The notes: generated from the letters alone by a model not told the origin. 16,984 bases of DNA from JAEUMD01 sp964559355 (GCA_964559355.1 CAZLHQ010000067.1:1-16984), one strand, 5' to 3'; shown: positions 5,770-13,319, counted from the stretch's first letter. Translations and numbers: made by a program.

Positions 5770-8130
5770 CTAAATGATGATGTGGCCACCCGCGGTCAGA
5801 TCATCGATGTCGATGCCGTGCATACCTTCCAGCAGCACGACGTCGACAAAGCCGGCGTTGCCGCCAAAATCGACCGAAACCATCGTTCCCGCATCGACCT
5901 CGGTCAGGTGCACATAGCGGCCGATGTCGCGCTCGCGCACGCCGTTCAACAAGTCGTCGAAATCGAGGCGATCACCGGCACCGAAATCAGTGATGGTGTC
6001 GAAGCCATACTTGATCTGGCCTGAAAGGACATCGACGCTGTGGAAAACGAAAGTGTCGGCACCCGCGCCGCCCGTCATGACGTCGTAGCCGCGCCCACCG
6101 TTGAAGACATCGTTTCCTGCGCCGCCGACGAAATTGTCGTCGCCCTTGCCGCCTACGAAGCTGTCATTGAATGACGTGCCCACCACCTGCTCGATGCTAG
6201 TGAGTTGATCGCGGGCTCCCGACCCTTGCACGCCACCGCTGATGAAATCGACCGAAATCGCACCCGACATGCCCGAATAATCGACGACGTCGAAGCCGCT
6301 GCCGCCATTGTAGACGTCAACATTGCCGTCGGCCCCAGCCACGATCGTATCGTTGCCCACACCGCCGAAGACGGTGTCGGCACCGGCGCCGTCCATGATG
6401 ACGTCGTTGCCGTCATAGGCGTAGATCACATCTGCGCCGCCGCCACCGTAGAAGATGTTGTCGCCGTTGTTGCCGTTGAGGCTGTCTCCAAAGCTCGAGC
6501 CGATCACACCTTCGACGTTGCTGAAGGTGTCATAGCCATTGCCGGTCGCCTCGCCGGAGAACAGAGATACGAAAACTCCGTTGCTGGCATCGCTGAAGTC
6601 GACGAAGTCGGTGCCAGAGCCGCCAACCATCGTATCGTTGCCGGCGCCGCCACGCATTACGTCGATACCACCCACACCCTCGAAGTGAACGGACAGGTCG
6701 TGACTGACGGATGCGGTCGCGCCATTTGTTTCGCGCGTGGTTGCAGTGACCGTTAGTGTGATGTCGTCGCTGGTTGCTACGTTGAGCATCAACCCGCCAA
6801 GCTCACCAGCGTCGACCTGCCATACGCCTGCAGCGATCTGGTGCCCTGCCGAGAGCGTCGCGCCCTCCGGCATTCCGGAGATTTCGACAACCAGCGTTTC
6901 TGATCCATCGACGTCGCTCAAAGCTGCCGCTATGTCGAGCGCGACGTCAAATCCAGACACATTGATGCCGTCGGCATAGAGCACGTCGTTGCCGCCGCTG
7001 CCGTCGAGCACATCGCTGCCGACCGTTCCCATAAGCGTGTCGGCGCCGCTTGTGCCGGCGGAGACCACTCCGTTGGCCGTAAAGATTGCATCGGCCGTGG
7101 CCAGCACCGGGGCATCCGCGACCGGCACGATCGTGACGTCGACCACCTGCACCGAGCTGGCGCCCTTGGTATCCGTAACCACGACCTCGAAGCGGTCTGC
7201 ACCGGAGAAGTCGGCGGCAGGCGTATAAACGAACGCGCCCGTTTCGGCATTGATGATGACAGTGCCGTGCTCGGGACCAACACTCACCTGATGGGTCAAC
7301 GCATCGCCGTCGGCGTCGCTTGCAACGACGACGCCGTTAACGGCCGTGTCCTCGCCGGTCTCGATGGCTTGCATCGCAGCGACACTCGGCGCGTCGTTCA
7401 GCACGTCTTTGAGAGTGACCGACTGACCATCGAGAATGATGTTGACCGTCTCGATGGAGGAGATGGTTAGCCCCAGCGAGCCGAACGTGAACGCGGGTCC
7501 ACTGGCGCTGCCCGAAAGCGTTGCGACATTGCCGCCAGCCGAGGAATACTGCGCATCGAGCCAATCGGCGAAGGCAGAAAGATCGTCGGTCACCAGCGTA
7601 AGATCGGCCGTCGACAGCACGAGTTCGAGCGTATCAAAGCCGGTGTTGCCGACAAACTGGTCAACGCCCGTACCGATTTGATAGACGAGCACATCGTCGC
7701 CGGAGCCACCGTCAAGAAGGTCGTCACCAAGCCCGCCGATCAGCCGATCGTTGCCCGTGCCGCCGTAGAGCTTGTCGTTGTCGGCGCCGCCATCGATGAC
7801 GTCGTTGCCGCCGTCGCCCCAAAGCGTGTCGGTGCCAGCCTCACCGTAGATCAAATCGTTATTGCCGCCGCCGAAGACGCCATCGTTGCCGACACCGCCA
7901 TAGATTTCATCATTGCCGGCATCGCCTACGAGCGTGTCATTGCCTGCATCGCCAAACAGCAGGTCGTTGCCGCGATCTCCATAGACGTAGTCGTTATCGT
8001 CGCCGCCATGCATGACATCGTCGCCATCGCCACCGTTGAGGCGATCCTTGCCGGCTCCGCCGTCCATCTGATCGGCGCTCGTGGTCCCAACCAGCGTGTC
8101 GTTGCCGATTGTTCCGAGGATGAATGCCAT
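5770..8130 (-). CDS. Large RTX calcium-binding protein with type I secretion signal
   Basis: A 786-aa protein with no N-terminal signal peptide. Residues 24-149 are 14 unbroken nonapeptide repeats of the GGxGxDxLx type. An acidic beta region (150-245) follows, then a cadherin/VCBS-like domain (about 250-337, with SDADGD and a VADAP linker), a short RTX insert (about 361-386), an Ig-like domain (about 392-484), further RTX blocks (488-510, 552-600, 655-695) separated by beta segments, and a C-terminal target of the VCA0849 subclass (about 690-786) with GGAGADTFVF, DTITDFGAGDRLDF and a final GHIII. RTX repeats bind calcium and fold after export. No enzymatic domain is recognised, so it is likely an adhesin, matrix or surface-layer-like protein. 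The ATG follows GAGGA with good spacing. The exporter genes lie directly downstream on the same strand. Confidence 0.92.
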   Translation of the reverse strand: MAFILGTIGNDTLVGTTSADQMDGGAGKDRLNGGDGDDVMHGGDDNDYVYGDRGNDLLFGDAGNDTLVGDAGNDEIYGGVGNDGVFGGGNNDLIYGEAGTDTLWGDGGNDVIDGGADNDKLYGGTGNDRLIGGLGDDLLDGGSGDDVLVYQIGTGVDQFVGNTGFDTLELVLSTADLTLVTDDLSAFADWLDAQYSSAGGNVATLSGSASGPAFTFGSLGLTISSIETVNIILDGQSVTLKDVLNDAPSVAAMQAIETGEDTAVNGVVVASDADGDALTHQVSVGPEHGTVIINAETGAFVYTPAADFSGADRFEVVVTDTKGASSVQVVDVTIVPVADAPVLATADAIFTANGVVSAGTSGADTLMGTVGSDVLDGSGGNDVLYADGINVSGFDVALDIAAALSDVDGSETLVVEISGMPEGATLSAGHQIAAGVWQVDAGELGGLMLNVATSDDITLTVTATTRETNGATASVSHDLSVHFEGVGGIDVMRGGAGNDTMVGGSGTDFVDFSDASNGVFVSLFSGEATGNGYDTFSNVEGVIGSSFGDSLNGNNGDNIFYGGGGADVIYAYDGNDVIMDGAGADTVFGGVGNDTIVAGADGNVDVYNGGSGFDVVDYSGMSGAISVDFISGGVQGSGARDQLTSIEQVVGTSFNDSFVGGKGDDNFVGGAGNDVFNGGRGYDVMTGGAGADTFVFHSVDVLSGQIKYGFDTITDFGAGDRLDFDDLLNGVRERDIGRYVHLTEVDAGTMVSVDFGGNAGFVDVVLLEGMHGIDIDDLTAGGHIII
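7684..8061 (-). repeat. Fourteen tandem 27-bp units encoding RTX nonapeptides
   Basis: Codons 24-149 of the RTX gene form 14 consecutive 9-residue units, mostly GGxGNDxLx variants such as GDAGNDTLV and GGTGNDRLI. The DNA is an imperfect 27-bp tandem repeat rich in GTCGTTGCC-like words on the plus strand. This is a protein-coding repeat, not a CRISPR array. Each half-turn is expected to bind one calcium ion in a beta-roll. Confidence 0.9.
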
Positions 8131-8558
8131 GACGTGTCCTCAAACAGAAATTCGTGAACTACAAAAATCTGAGGACCAAGATACCTGTCACTGTCTGAAA
8201 AACCCTTAGATCGATGGTAACAATTTTAGCAAAGTGCTGCATGTTCCAGGCGGTCTGCAATCGGCGCTGAGGCCGGAATTTGGCCCGCGACCAGCATGTC
8301 CGCGGCCGACATGCCGGCAAAGTTGTCCGGATTTGCGACAGCCATAAACGTGCTGCCAACCCTGGCTTCAACAAGCGATCCTGCGGCCGTCGCGCCCGCC
8401 CGCACGACGCCGTCGATCGTCGCGTTGCGCTGCGTCTTCAGCACGATGTGAAAATCAGATTGGTCGTGGGAGGCTTTGACGGCGGCGCGTTGGCTGTTGT
8501 CTGTGCGCCCTTCACCGGCAAGGGATGCAATACCGCGACCTCCGCATTTACTGTTTGT
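8131..8558. promoter_or_regulatory. Intergenic region upstream of the RTX gene; presumed promoter region
   Basis: About 430 bp between the oxidase gene and the RTX gene. The 100 bp nearest the RTX start (8131-8230) is clearly more AT-rich than the surroundings and must hold the leader and probably the promoter of the secretion locus. Candidate boxes on the minus strand (TTGTTA, TATCTT) are not at canonical spacing, so no promoter is assigned. The rest contains one doubtful small frame. Confidence 0.35.
8226..8444 (-). CDS. Doubtful small hypothetical protein upstream of the RTX gene
   Basis: A 72-aa frame starting with GTG, rich in Ala, Val and Gly, with a plausible soluble composition (contains GVVRAGATAAG and MSAADMLVAG). 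No ribosome binding site precedes the GTG and no ATG exists in frame, although the frame stays open for about 110 codons up to near 8556. It could be a small gene, the remnant of a larger one, or a chance frame in GC-rich DNA. It matches no family I recognise. It ends 95 bp before the RTX start codon and has the same orientation. Confidence 0.22.
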   Translation of the reverse strand: MLKTQRNATIDGVVRAGATAAGSLVEARVGSTFMAVANPDNFAGMSAADMLVAGQIPASAPIADRLEHAALC

Positions 8559-9947
8559 TCACACCAGGAACAGCTTTCCCGGATTCAAGATGCCGTGCGG
8601 ATCGAGCACCTGCTTGATCGCACGCATCGTGGCAAGGCCGGTGGCGCCAAATTCCTTTTCGAGATAGCGCATTTTGCCCTGTCCGATGCCGTGCTCTCCC
8701 GTGCACGTTCCCTCCATGCGAATGGCCCGCTCGGCAAGCCGGTCGATGAATTCTTCCAGTGCCGCGCGCTGGCGCGCATCGTCCTTGTCGATCACCGGCG
8801 TCGCATGAAAGTTTCCGTCCCCGACGTGACCGACGATTGGAGCGATAAGGCCCAGTCGTTGTATGTCGGCCTCGGTCTCGGCAATGCACTCGGCAAGCCG
8901 CGAAATCGGCACGCAAACGTCCGTCGCCAGCGTCATGCGTCCTGGCCAGGTCGCGCGCGTCGCCCAATAGGCATCGTGACGCGCTTTCCACAAGCGGCGC
9001 CGATCGTCCTCCTGCTCTGCCATTTCGATACCGGTGGCACCGGTTGCCTCAGCAATCTCACGAAACTGGGCCGCCTGCTCGCGCACTCCCGATGGCGAAC
9101 CGACGAATTCGATGAACAAGGTCGGCAGCTCGGCCAGCGTCAACTTGGAGTATCCATTGATGGCGCGGATCTGCAGAGGGTCGAGCAATTCGATGCGGGC
9201 GACCGCCAGCCCCATTTGAATGGCGGAACTTGTGGCCTCGGCCGCCCCCTTAAGAGTTGCGAATGCAATGACGGCGGCGATCGTCGCCTCTGGCACCCCG
9301 TAAAGACGCACGGTCAGCTCCGTGATGATGCCGAGCGTGCCTTCCGAGCCGACCAGCAAGCGCGTCAGGTCATAACCGGCGGCCGATTTGCGCGCCCGCC
9401 CGCCCGTGCGCATCAGGCTGCCGTCGGCCATGACGGCCGTCACCGACATCACATTGTCGCGCATTGTGCCATAGCGCACGGCATTGGTGCCCGAGGCCCG
9501 TGTCGCCGCCATACCGCCCAGCGTCGCTGTCTCCGCACCTGGATCAACGGGAAAGAACAGACCCGTGTCGCGGAGATGGGTGTTGAGTTGAACGCGCGTC
9601 ACCCCCGCCTCGACCGTGGCGTCGAGATCGTCGGGATGAACCTCGAGAACGCGATCCATGCGCGACAGATCGAGCGAGATGCCGCCGCGAGGTGCGTTGA
9701 CTTGTCCCTCGAGCGAGGTGCCGCCGCCGAATGCGATCACCGGGACGCGATATTGGGCGGCAATGGAGACGAGATCGGCCACATCCTGGGTCGACGTTGC
9801 GAAGACGACTACGTCAGGCGGCTGATTATCAAGCCATGTCAGCGTATTGGCGTGCTGCCGACGGATTTCGGCGCCACCCTCGATCTGACCCGCAAAGCGC
9901 TGCTTCAGAATATTGGACACGCCGTCGTCAATGATACCGCCCATCAT
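8559..9947 (-). CDS. FAD-linked oxidase, D-lactate dehydrogenase (cytochrome)/glycolate oxidase GlcD family
   Basis: A 462-aa flavoprotein of the vanillyl-alcohol-oxidase fold. The N-terminal FAD-binding domain shows GGGTSLEGQ (74-82) and PVDPGAETATLGGM followed by ASGTNAVRYGTMRDNV (about 133-166). The C-terminal cap carries HVGDGNFH (374-381) and CTGEHGIG (415-422), ending LDPHGILNPGKLF, all typical of D-2-hydroxyacid dehydrogenases that pass electrons to cytochrome c or quinones. The likely substrate is D-lactate, with glycolate or another D-2-hydroxyacid possible; in a serine-cycle organism a 2-hydroxyacid oxidase would fit glyoxylate or lactate handling, which is inference. The start was placed at ATG 9947, with AGGA (9953-9956) upstream; ATGs at 9953 and 9944 are alternatives. 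The frame is open to 10109, but that extension is Arg-rich and unlike the family. It stands alone and is divergent from the next gene. Confidence 0.85.
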   Translation of the reverse strand: MMGGIIDDGVSNILKQRFAGQIEGGAEIRRQHANTLTWLDNQPPDVVVFATSTQDVADLVSIAAQYRVPVIAFGGGTSLEGQVNAPRGGISLDLSRMDRVLEVHPDDLDATVEAGVTRVQLNTHLRDTGLFFPVDPGAETATLGGMAATRASGTNAVRYGTMRDNVMSVTAVMADGSLMRTGGRARKSAAGYDLTRLLVGSEGTLGIITELTVRLYGVPEATIAAVIAFATLKGAAEATSSAIQMGLAVARIELLDPLQIRAINGYSKLTLAELPTLFIEFVGSPSGVREQAAQFREIAEATGATGIEMAEQEDDRRRLWKARHDAYWATRATWPGRMTLATDVCVPISRLAECIAETEADIQRLGLIAPIVGHVGDGNFHATPVIDKDDARQRAALEEFIDRLAERAIRMEGTCTGEHGIGQGKMRYLEKEFGATGLATMRAIKQVLDPHGILNPGKLFLV

Positions 9948-10210
9948 CGCCATCCTGGCTGGCCACTTGCCCTGTAAGCGCCTTGTTCCCGAACTGGAAG
10001 CACCCGTGCGCCGATCCCGCCGGAGCAAACTACGGTGCCTCTGTTGGCGCGGCCAGTGTTTGAATAGCGCCGATGGATCAAAGCTCTGTGGCCGAATTGC
10101 ATCTCCCACGCAGGCCTGAGGCCGTCCACCAGCTATCCAGCATTCTTCCCGCCTCAGAGTTGATCTAGAACTACCTCCTCAACTCATCCCAAGATCCAGG
10201 GGGTTTGGTC
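9948..10210. promoter_or_regulatory. Divergent intergenic region
   Basis: About 260 bp between the oxidase and the first triple-repeat gene must hold both divergent promoters. A TTGATC box (10160-10165) is a weak -35 candidate for the rightward gene, but no good -10 follows at normal spacing. AGGGGG (10198-10203), 7 nt before ATG 10211, is a clear ribosome binding site and favours that ATG over the in-frame TTG at 10205. Confidence 0.35.
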
Positions 10211-11506
10211 ATGTTCTCCAGGTGGTTTGCGTCCGTTGTTGCGGCCGTTGCCGTGGTTTTCTCCCTCACAGTAGCCGCACCCGATGCCAGCGCCCAACGT
10301 GGCAATCTCGTGCGCATGGCGGTTACAGACGCCGATCTCGACGATGGAAAGGTGATCGTCAACCTCGAGAAGGTGCCAGGCTCCTTCGGTGAGCTGCGCA
10401 TCTATAATCAGGGTGACGATATCTTCATCACCAACGTCAAGGTGACGTACGCCGACGGCAGCGTCCACAACGAGGACCGCACCATCGACCTGAAACGGGG
10501 CGAACGCACGCGACCGATCGATGACAAGCGCGCCAACAAGTTCGTCGATGACGTCGTCATCACCTACAAGCAGGTCAGCGGCTCGAAAAAGACGGCGAAG
10601 CTGCAGATCTACGGTATGCAGGATTCAAAGGCGGCGCGTGAGCATCGTCCAAAGGCTGCGGTTGCCAAGCCTGCTGCTCCGCCTGCGGCCGCCCCGGCCA
10701 AGCCCGCTGCTCCACCCGCAGCGGCCGCACCCGCCAAACCCGCGGTTGAAAAGCGCCCGATCGAATCGACCAAGGCCGATTCCGCGACGCGCTGCGTCGG
10801 CCAGGGCAACCAGCTGCTGCGCCGCGCCAACGTCGGCTTTGGTGCTGATCGCGACCGGCTGAAAATCGGCGGACAGGCTGGCAAGTTCGACAGGATCCGC
10901 CTGTGCACCTACGGCAGCGACATCGATCTCGTCGACATCAAGGTCGTGTTTGCCGGCGGTGAAACGCTTGAGCTGCCTTACGCCGGCAAAATTCCTGCTG
11001 GCCACCGCACCCAGGCGATGAGCCTCAAGGGCGATCACTTCATCGATACGATCGACATCACCTACAAGAAGCGCGAAGGCGTTACCGCGGTCGCCAATGT
11101 CGAGATCTGGGGTGAAGTCTCGGAGAAGTGGATCGACGAGGAATCAGAGCTCTTCAACGAGGGCTGGGTCCGCCTGACGACAGGCTCGACCGCTGGCTTC
11201 GTCGGCTTCGATGTCGAGCGCTCTCCGGTCCGCGCCCACAAGAAGGGCTTCAAGAAGATCCGTGTTGTCACCCGCGACCGCGACATCACGCTCGACTACG
11301 TGGACGTGATCTTCGCCGACGGCAAGTCGCAGAAGATTGCCGCCAACCGCGCCAAGGTCGAGCCGAATGTCGGCTTCGGCCCTGTCGATATCGTCGGCGG
11401 CCCGAAGGTCATCAAGGAGATCGAGGCCCGCTATCGCTCGCGCTTCTTTGACAAAGAGGCCAAGGGTGCGGATCGCGCCACCGTCGAGATCTGGGGCAAG
11501 CGCTGA
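10211..11506 (+). CDS. Exported protein with three DUF2541-like repeats and a Pro/Ala-rich linker
   Basis: A 431-aa protein with a Sec signal peptide (hydrophobic core about 7-22, likely cleavage after ASAQ near residue 29). The mature part has three related beta-rich units: about 33-137, 195-302 and 318-431. Each follows the same order: a first strand, an RxRI-like or ELRI strand, a ...D(I/V)xxxxVxxxxADG(x) strand pair, a polar turn, a xPIDLKG-like element, then an xIxxIxxxY strand and a final xVEIWG strand. A low-complexity linker of Ala, Pro and Lys (141-185) separates units 1 and 2. The repeat resembles DUF2541, found singly in small periplasmic proteins; the family link is from pattern memory. 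The function is unknown; periplasmic or envelope location is inferred. The neighbour downstream is a paralogue with the same three-unit plan. A hairpin terminator follows. Confidence 0.8.
   Translation: MFSRWFASVVAAVAVVFSLTVAAPDASAQRGNLVRMAVTDADLDDGKVIVNLEKVPGSFGELRIYNQGDDIFITNVKVTYADGSVHNEDRTIDLKRGERTRPIDDKRANKFVDDVVITYKQVSGSKKTAKLQIYGMQDSKAAREHRPKAAVAKPAAPPAAAPAKPAAPPAAAAPAKPAVEKRPIESTKADSATRCVGQGNQLLRRANVGFGADRDRLKIGGQAGKFDRIRLCTYGSDIDLVDIKVVFAGGETLELPYAGKIPAGHRTQAMSLKGDHFIDTIDITYKKREGVTAVANVEIWGEVSEKWIDEESELFNEGWVRLTTGSTAGFVGFDVERSPVRAHKKGFKKIRVVTRDRDITLDYVDVIFADGKSQKIAANRAKVEPNVGFGPVDIVGGPKVIKEIEARYRSRFFDKEAKGADRATVEIWGKR
10631..10765 (+). repeat. Low-complexity Ala/Pro/Lys linker coding region
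   Basis: Codons 141-185 of the first triple-repeat protein contain imperfectly repeated AAPPAAAPAKP units. It is probably a flexible, extended linker between repeat 1 and repeat 2. The DNA is rich in CCGCCC/GCGGCC words, and its copy number may vary between strains by slippage. Confidence 0.6.
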
Positions 11507-11564
11507 ATGCTCCTCGTCAGGGCATCACGCCCGCGCCTTTACAGGGCAAAGCATGCAGATGCAC

Positions 11565-11593
11565 AAAGGGGCGGCTTCACGGCCGCCCCTTTT
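11565..11593 (+). terminator. Rho-independent-type terminator after the first triple-repeat gene
   Basis: Perfect 11-bp arms, AAAGGGGCGGC (11565-11575) and GCCGCCCCTTT (11582-11592), with a 6-nt loop and a four-T run (11590-11593). It lies about 60 bp after the stop codon of the first triple-repeat gene, implying that the two paralogues are transcribed separately. Confidence 0.85.
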
Positions 11594-11636
11594 GCTTGAG
11601 CGCTGTGCCGAATGCGTCTGCGGCGATCTGATCGGC

Positions 11637-11662
11637 AGCCAAATTGCGATAACAATTTCGCT
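11637..11662. promoter_or_regulatory. Operator-like dyad upstream of the second triple-repeat gene
   Basis: AAATTG (11641-11646) and CAATTT (11653-11658) form a perfect dyad around CGATAA. Including the flanks AGCC and CGCT, 9 of 10 positions per half-site are symmetric. The region is locally AT-rich and sits about 170 bp upstream of the second triple-repeat gene, within a 320-bp non-coding stretch (11507-11829) that otherwise shows only the terminator. It may be a repressor site; the regulator is unknown. The rest of the gap has no clear promoter. Confidence 0.4.
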
Positions 11663-11815
11663 CGTTGCCAGTGCTCGAACGCAAATCGGTCATTTTTCAG
11701 TCTTCGCACCAGTCTAGCCTTTCCTCAGCGCTCATGATTTCGGCAAGGCGTGCCCGGCCGGAGTGAGCGGCGTGAACAATGCGATGCTGTGTTGCCTGAC
11801 GCATCGAGGAAACCC

Positions 11816-11822
11816 GGGAGGA
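11816..11822 (+). promoter_or_regulatory. Strong ribosome binding site that decides a TTG start
   Basis: GGGAGGA lies 7 nt before TTG at 11830. No in-frame ATG occurs until codon 16, inside the signal peptide core, so the TTG is taken as the true start. Confidence 0.75.
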
Positions 11823-11829
11823 CGAAACC

Positions 11830-12996
11830 TTGTTTGGCCTAATTCGACTTGCACTGGTTGCGGCAATCGCCGCGATGGTGGCAATGCCGGCCGAAGCGCG
11901 CCGCGCGCCACCGAGCAACTGGGTCCTGCTCGGCGAGCAGACGGTTGGCTTCCGCGTCGACCGCGATACCATCAACATCGGCGACGGCAATGCGCGCTTC
12001 TCGCAGTTGCGCATCGAGGCCGAAAACAACGACGTCTTCATGCTGGCCGTCCGCCTCGTTTATCAGAACGGCTATGCCGAGGACTTTCGCGTCGACCGCG
12101 AGATCAAGTCGGGCAGCGACGCCCTGCCCATCGACCTCAAAGGCGCGCGCAGCTACTTGAAGCAAATCGAGCTCACCTATCGTGCGCGTCCCAGTTTCGA
12201 TGGCCGCGCCCTTGTCCGCGTTTATGGCGAGCTGCATGACCGCTGGCGTGATGAGCACCGTGGCGCTGGCCGCGATGACAAATTCGACGTCATCGACACG
12301 CAACGCATCAGCCGCCGCGACCGCGCACCTGTGATCTTCGATGTCGGCCGCCGCGAGGGGCGCTTCGCGCGACTTCGCTTCCAGGCCAAAGATGGCGACA
12401 TCCGCATCGAAAGCGTGCGCATCACCTATGGCAATGGCGACACCCAGCAGGTGCAGATCGATGATCGGCTGCAATCAGGCGAGATGAGCCGTTCGATCGA
12501 CCTCGAGGGCGACCGCCGTCATGTTCGTTCTGTTCGCGTCGAGGCGCGTCCAGCACGAGGTGAGCGCGATGCACAGCTCGTCCTGCTCGGAAAGGCGGAC
12601 GACAACCACCGTCATGGCAACGGCGATCACCGCGGCGGCGGGCGCGATGAATGGGTGATACTGGGCGCCAACAAGGCTGCCATGCTCGGCGCCGACACCG
12701 ACACGTTCAAGGTCGGCCGCGATATGGGTACGTTCCGCGCCATTCGTGTATCGGTCTCGAAGCAGGACGTGCGCTTCATCTCGATGACCATCCGCTACGG
12801 CAACGGCCAGACCGAGGACGTGCCGCTGGCCGGCGTCATCCGCGCTGGAGAGGTGTCGAAGCCCTTTGACCTCAAAGGCCGCGACCGCTTCATCGAGAGC
12901 GTCACCTTCAAGTATCGCTCCAAGCTCAGCCTCAAGGGCTCCGGCCAAGTCGAGATCCAGGGGTTGAAGCACGGCCCTTATCGCGGCGATCGCTGA
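11830..12996 (+). CDS. Exported protein made of three DUF2541-like repeats (paralogue of the preceding gene)
   Basis: A 388-aa protein starting with TTG, with a signal peptide (hydrophobic core 4-19, cleavage likely after AEA at about residue 23). Three repeats span about 31-135, 152-254 and 275-380. Units 1 and 3 open with WVLLG and WVILG, and all three share the order VDRDTINIG-like, F..LRI or FRAIRV, YxNG, xIxxG..xxPIDLKG-like and a terminal strand. Unit 3 is the cleanest copy (VRFISMTIRYGNGQ, PFDLKG). The linkers are rich in Arg, His, Asp and Gly (for example 255-272). The beta-rich, tandem architecture suggests a binding or structural role in the periplasm; no catalytic motif is visible. 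It lacks the Pro/Ala linker of its neighbour. It ends facing the ppc gene. Confidence 0.8.
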   Translation: MFGLIRLALVAAIAAMVAMPAEARRAPPSNWVLLGEQTVGFRVDRDTINIGDGNARFSQLRIEAENNDVFMLAVRLVYQNGYAEDFRVDREIKSGSDALPIDLKGARSYLKQIELTYRARPSFDGRALVRVYGELHDRWRDEHRGAGRDDKFDVIDTQRISRRDRAPVIFDVGRREGRFARLRFQAKDGDIRIESVRITYGNGDTQQVQIDDRLQSGEMSRSIDLEGDRRHVRSVRVEARPARGERDAQLVLLGKADDNHRHGNGDHRGGGRDEWVILGANKAAMLGADTDTFKVGRDMGTFRAIRVSVSKQDVRFISMTIRYGNGQTEDVPLAGVIRAGEVSKPFDLKGRDRFIESVTFKYRSKLSLKGSGQVEIQGLKHGPYRGDR

Positions 12997-13023
12997 AATC
13001 AGCCCGCCATCTTCCGGCTTGTG

Positions 13024-13045
13024 TAGGGCGCCTTCGGGCGCCCTA
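13024..13045 (+). terminator. Hairpin terminator after the second triple-repeat gene
   Basis: Perfect 9-bp stem, TAGGGCGCC (13024-13032) and GGCGCCCTA (13037-13045), closed by a UUCG tetraloop, a very stable structure. It starts 28 bp after the stop codon. The following sequence (TGCATATTTG) is only mildly T-rich. Confidence 0.7.
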
Positions 13046-13133
13046 TGCATATTTGCCATGCGGCGCAATTCTTCACGGGTTCAAGGCTCCCCATGCTTGC
13101 TGCAACCCGGGCCAGGTGGCAGTGTTGCCGGCG

Positions 13134-13319
13134 ATGACACAGCCACCCCCGCAGCCCTACCGGCGCACACAACGACGAGATTTCCTGTTTGCCATGCGGC
13201 TGGCGCGGCGGCCGGGGTTTTGCTGCTGCTGCTGGTGCCTGCAGCGACCCGACCGCGACCGGGCACGCCGCATCTTCCGCCTGGTAAGCGCCATCAATCG
13301 CGCCAATCAGCGCCGCTGA
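13134..13319 (+). CDS. Doubtful 61-aa basic protein with a cysteine cluster
   Basis: The frame begins ATG at 13134 and ends TGA at 13317-13319, in the 360-bp gap between the second triple-repeat gene and ppc. The product is Arg-rich, with a FCCCCWC segment in the middle and the C-terminal half RARRIFRLVSAINRANQRR, and third codon positions are fairly GC-rich. A possible AGGTGG site (13114-13119) is 14 nt from the ATG, too far to be convincing. The Cys run may reflect only a short GCT/TGC repeat. No family is recognised. The rest of the gap holds only the terminator. Confidence 0.28.
   Translation: MTQPPPQPYRRTQRRDFLFAMRLARRPGFCCCCWCLQRPDRDRARRIFRLVSAINRANQRR

Noticed and set aside
7684..8061. 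Regular short repeats looking like a CRISPR array
   Set aside because: The repeats are 27-bp imperfect units in one reading frame encoding RTX nonapeptides, with no unique spacers and no cas genes.
8280..9977. Long plus-strand open frame (about 565 codons) opposite the FAD oxidase gene
   Set aside because: Antisense shadow; the minus strand carries clear FAD-oxidase motifs.
9948..10109. Longer N-terminus of the FAD oxidase from an upstream ATG at 10109
   Set aside because: The extra 54 residues are Arg/Ser-rich, unlike the family, have no supporting binding site and would make the protein longer than usual.
11642..11659. Similarity of GATAACAATTTC to the E. coli lac operator
   Set aside because: The matching piece is short, no lacI or lac genes are near, and the symmetric element has a different centre; it is kept only as an unassigned dyad.
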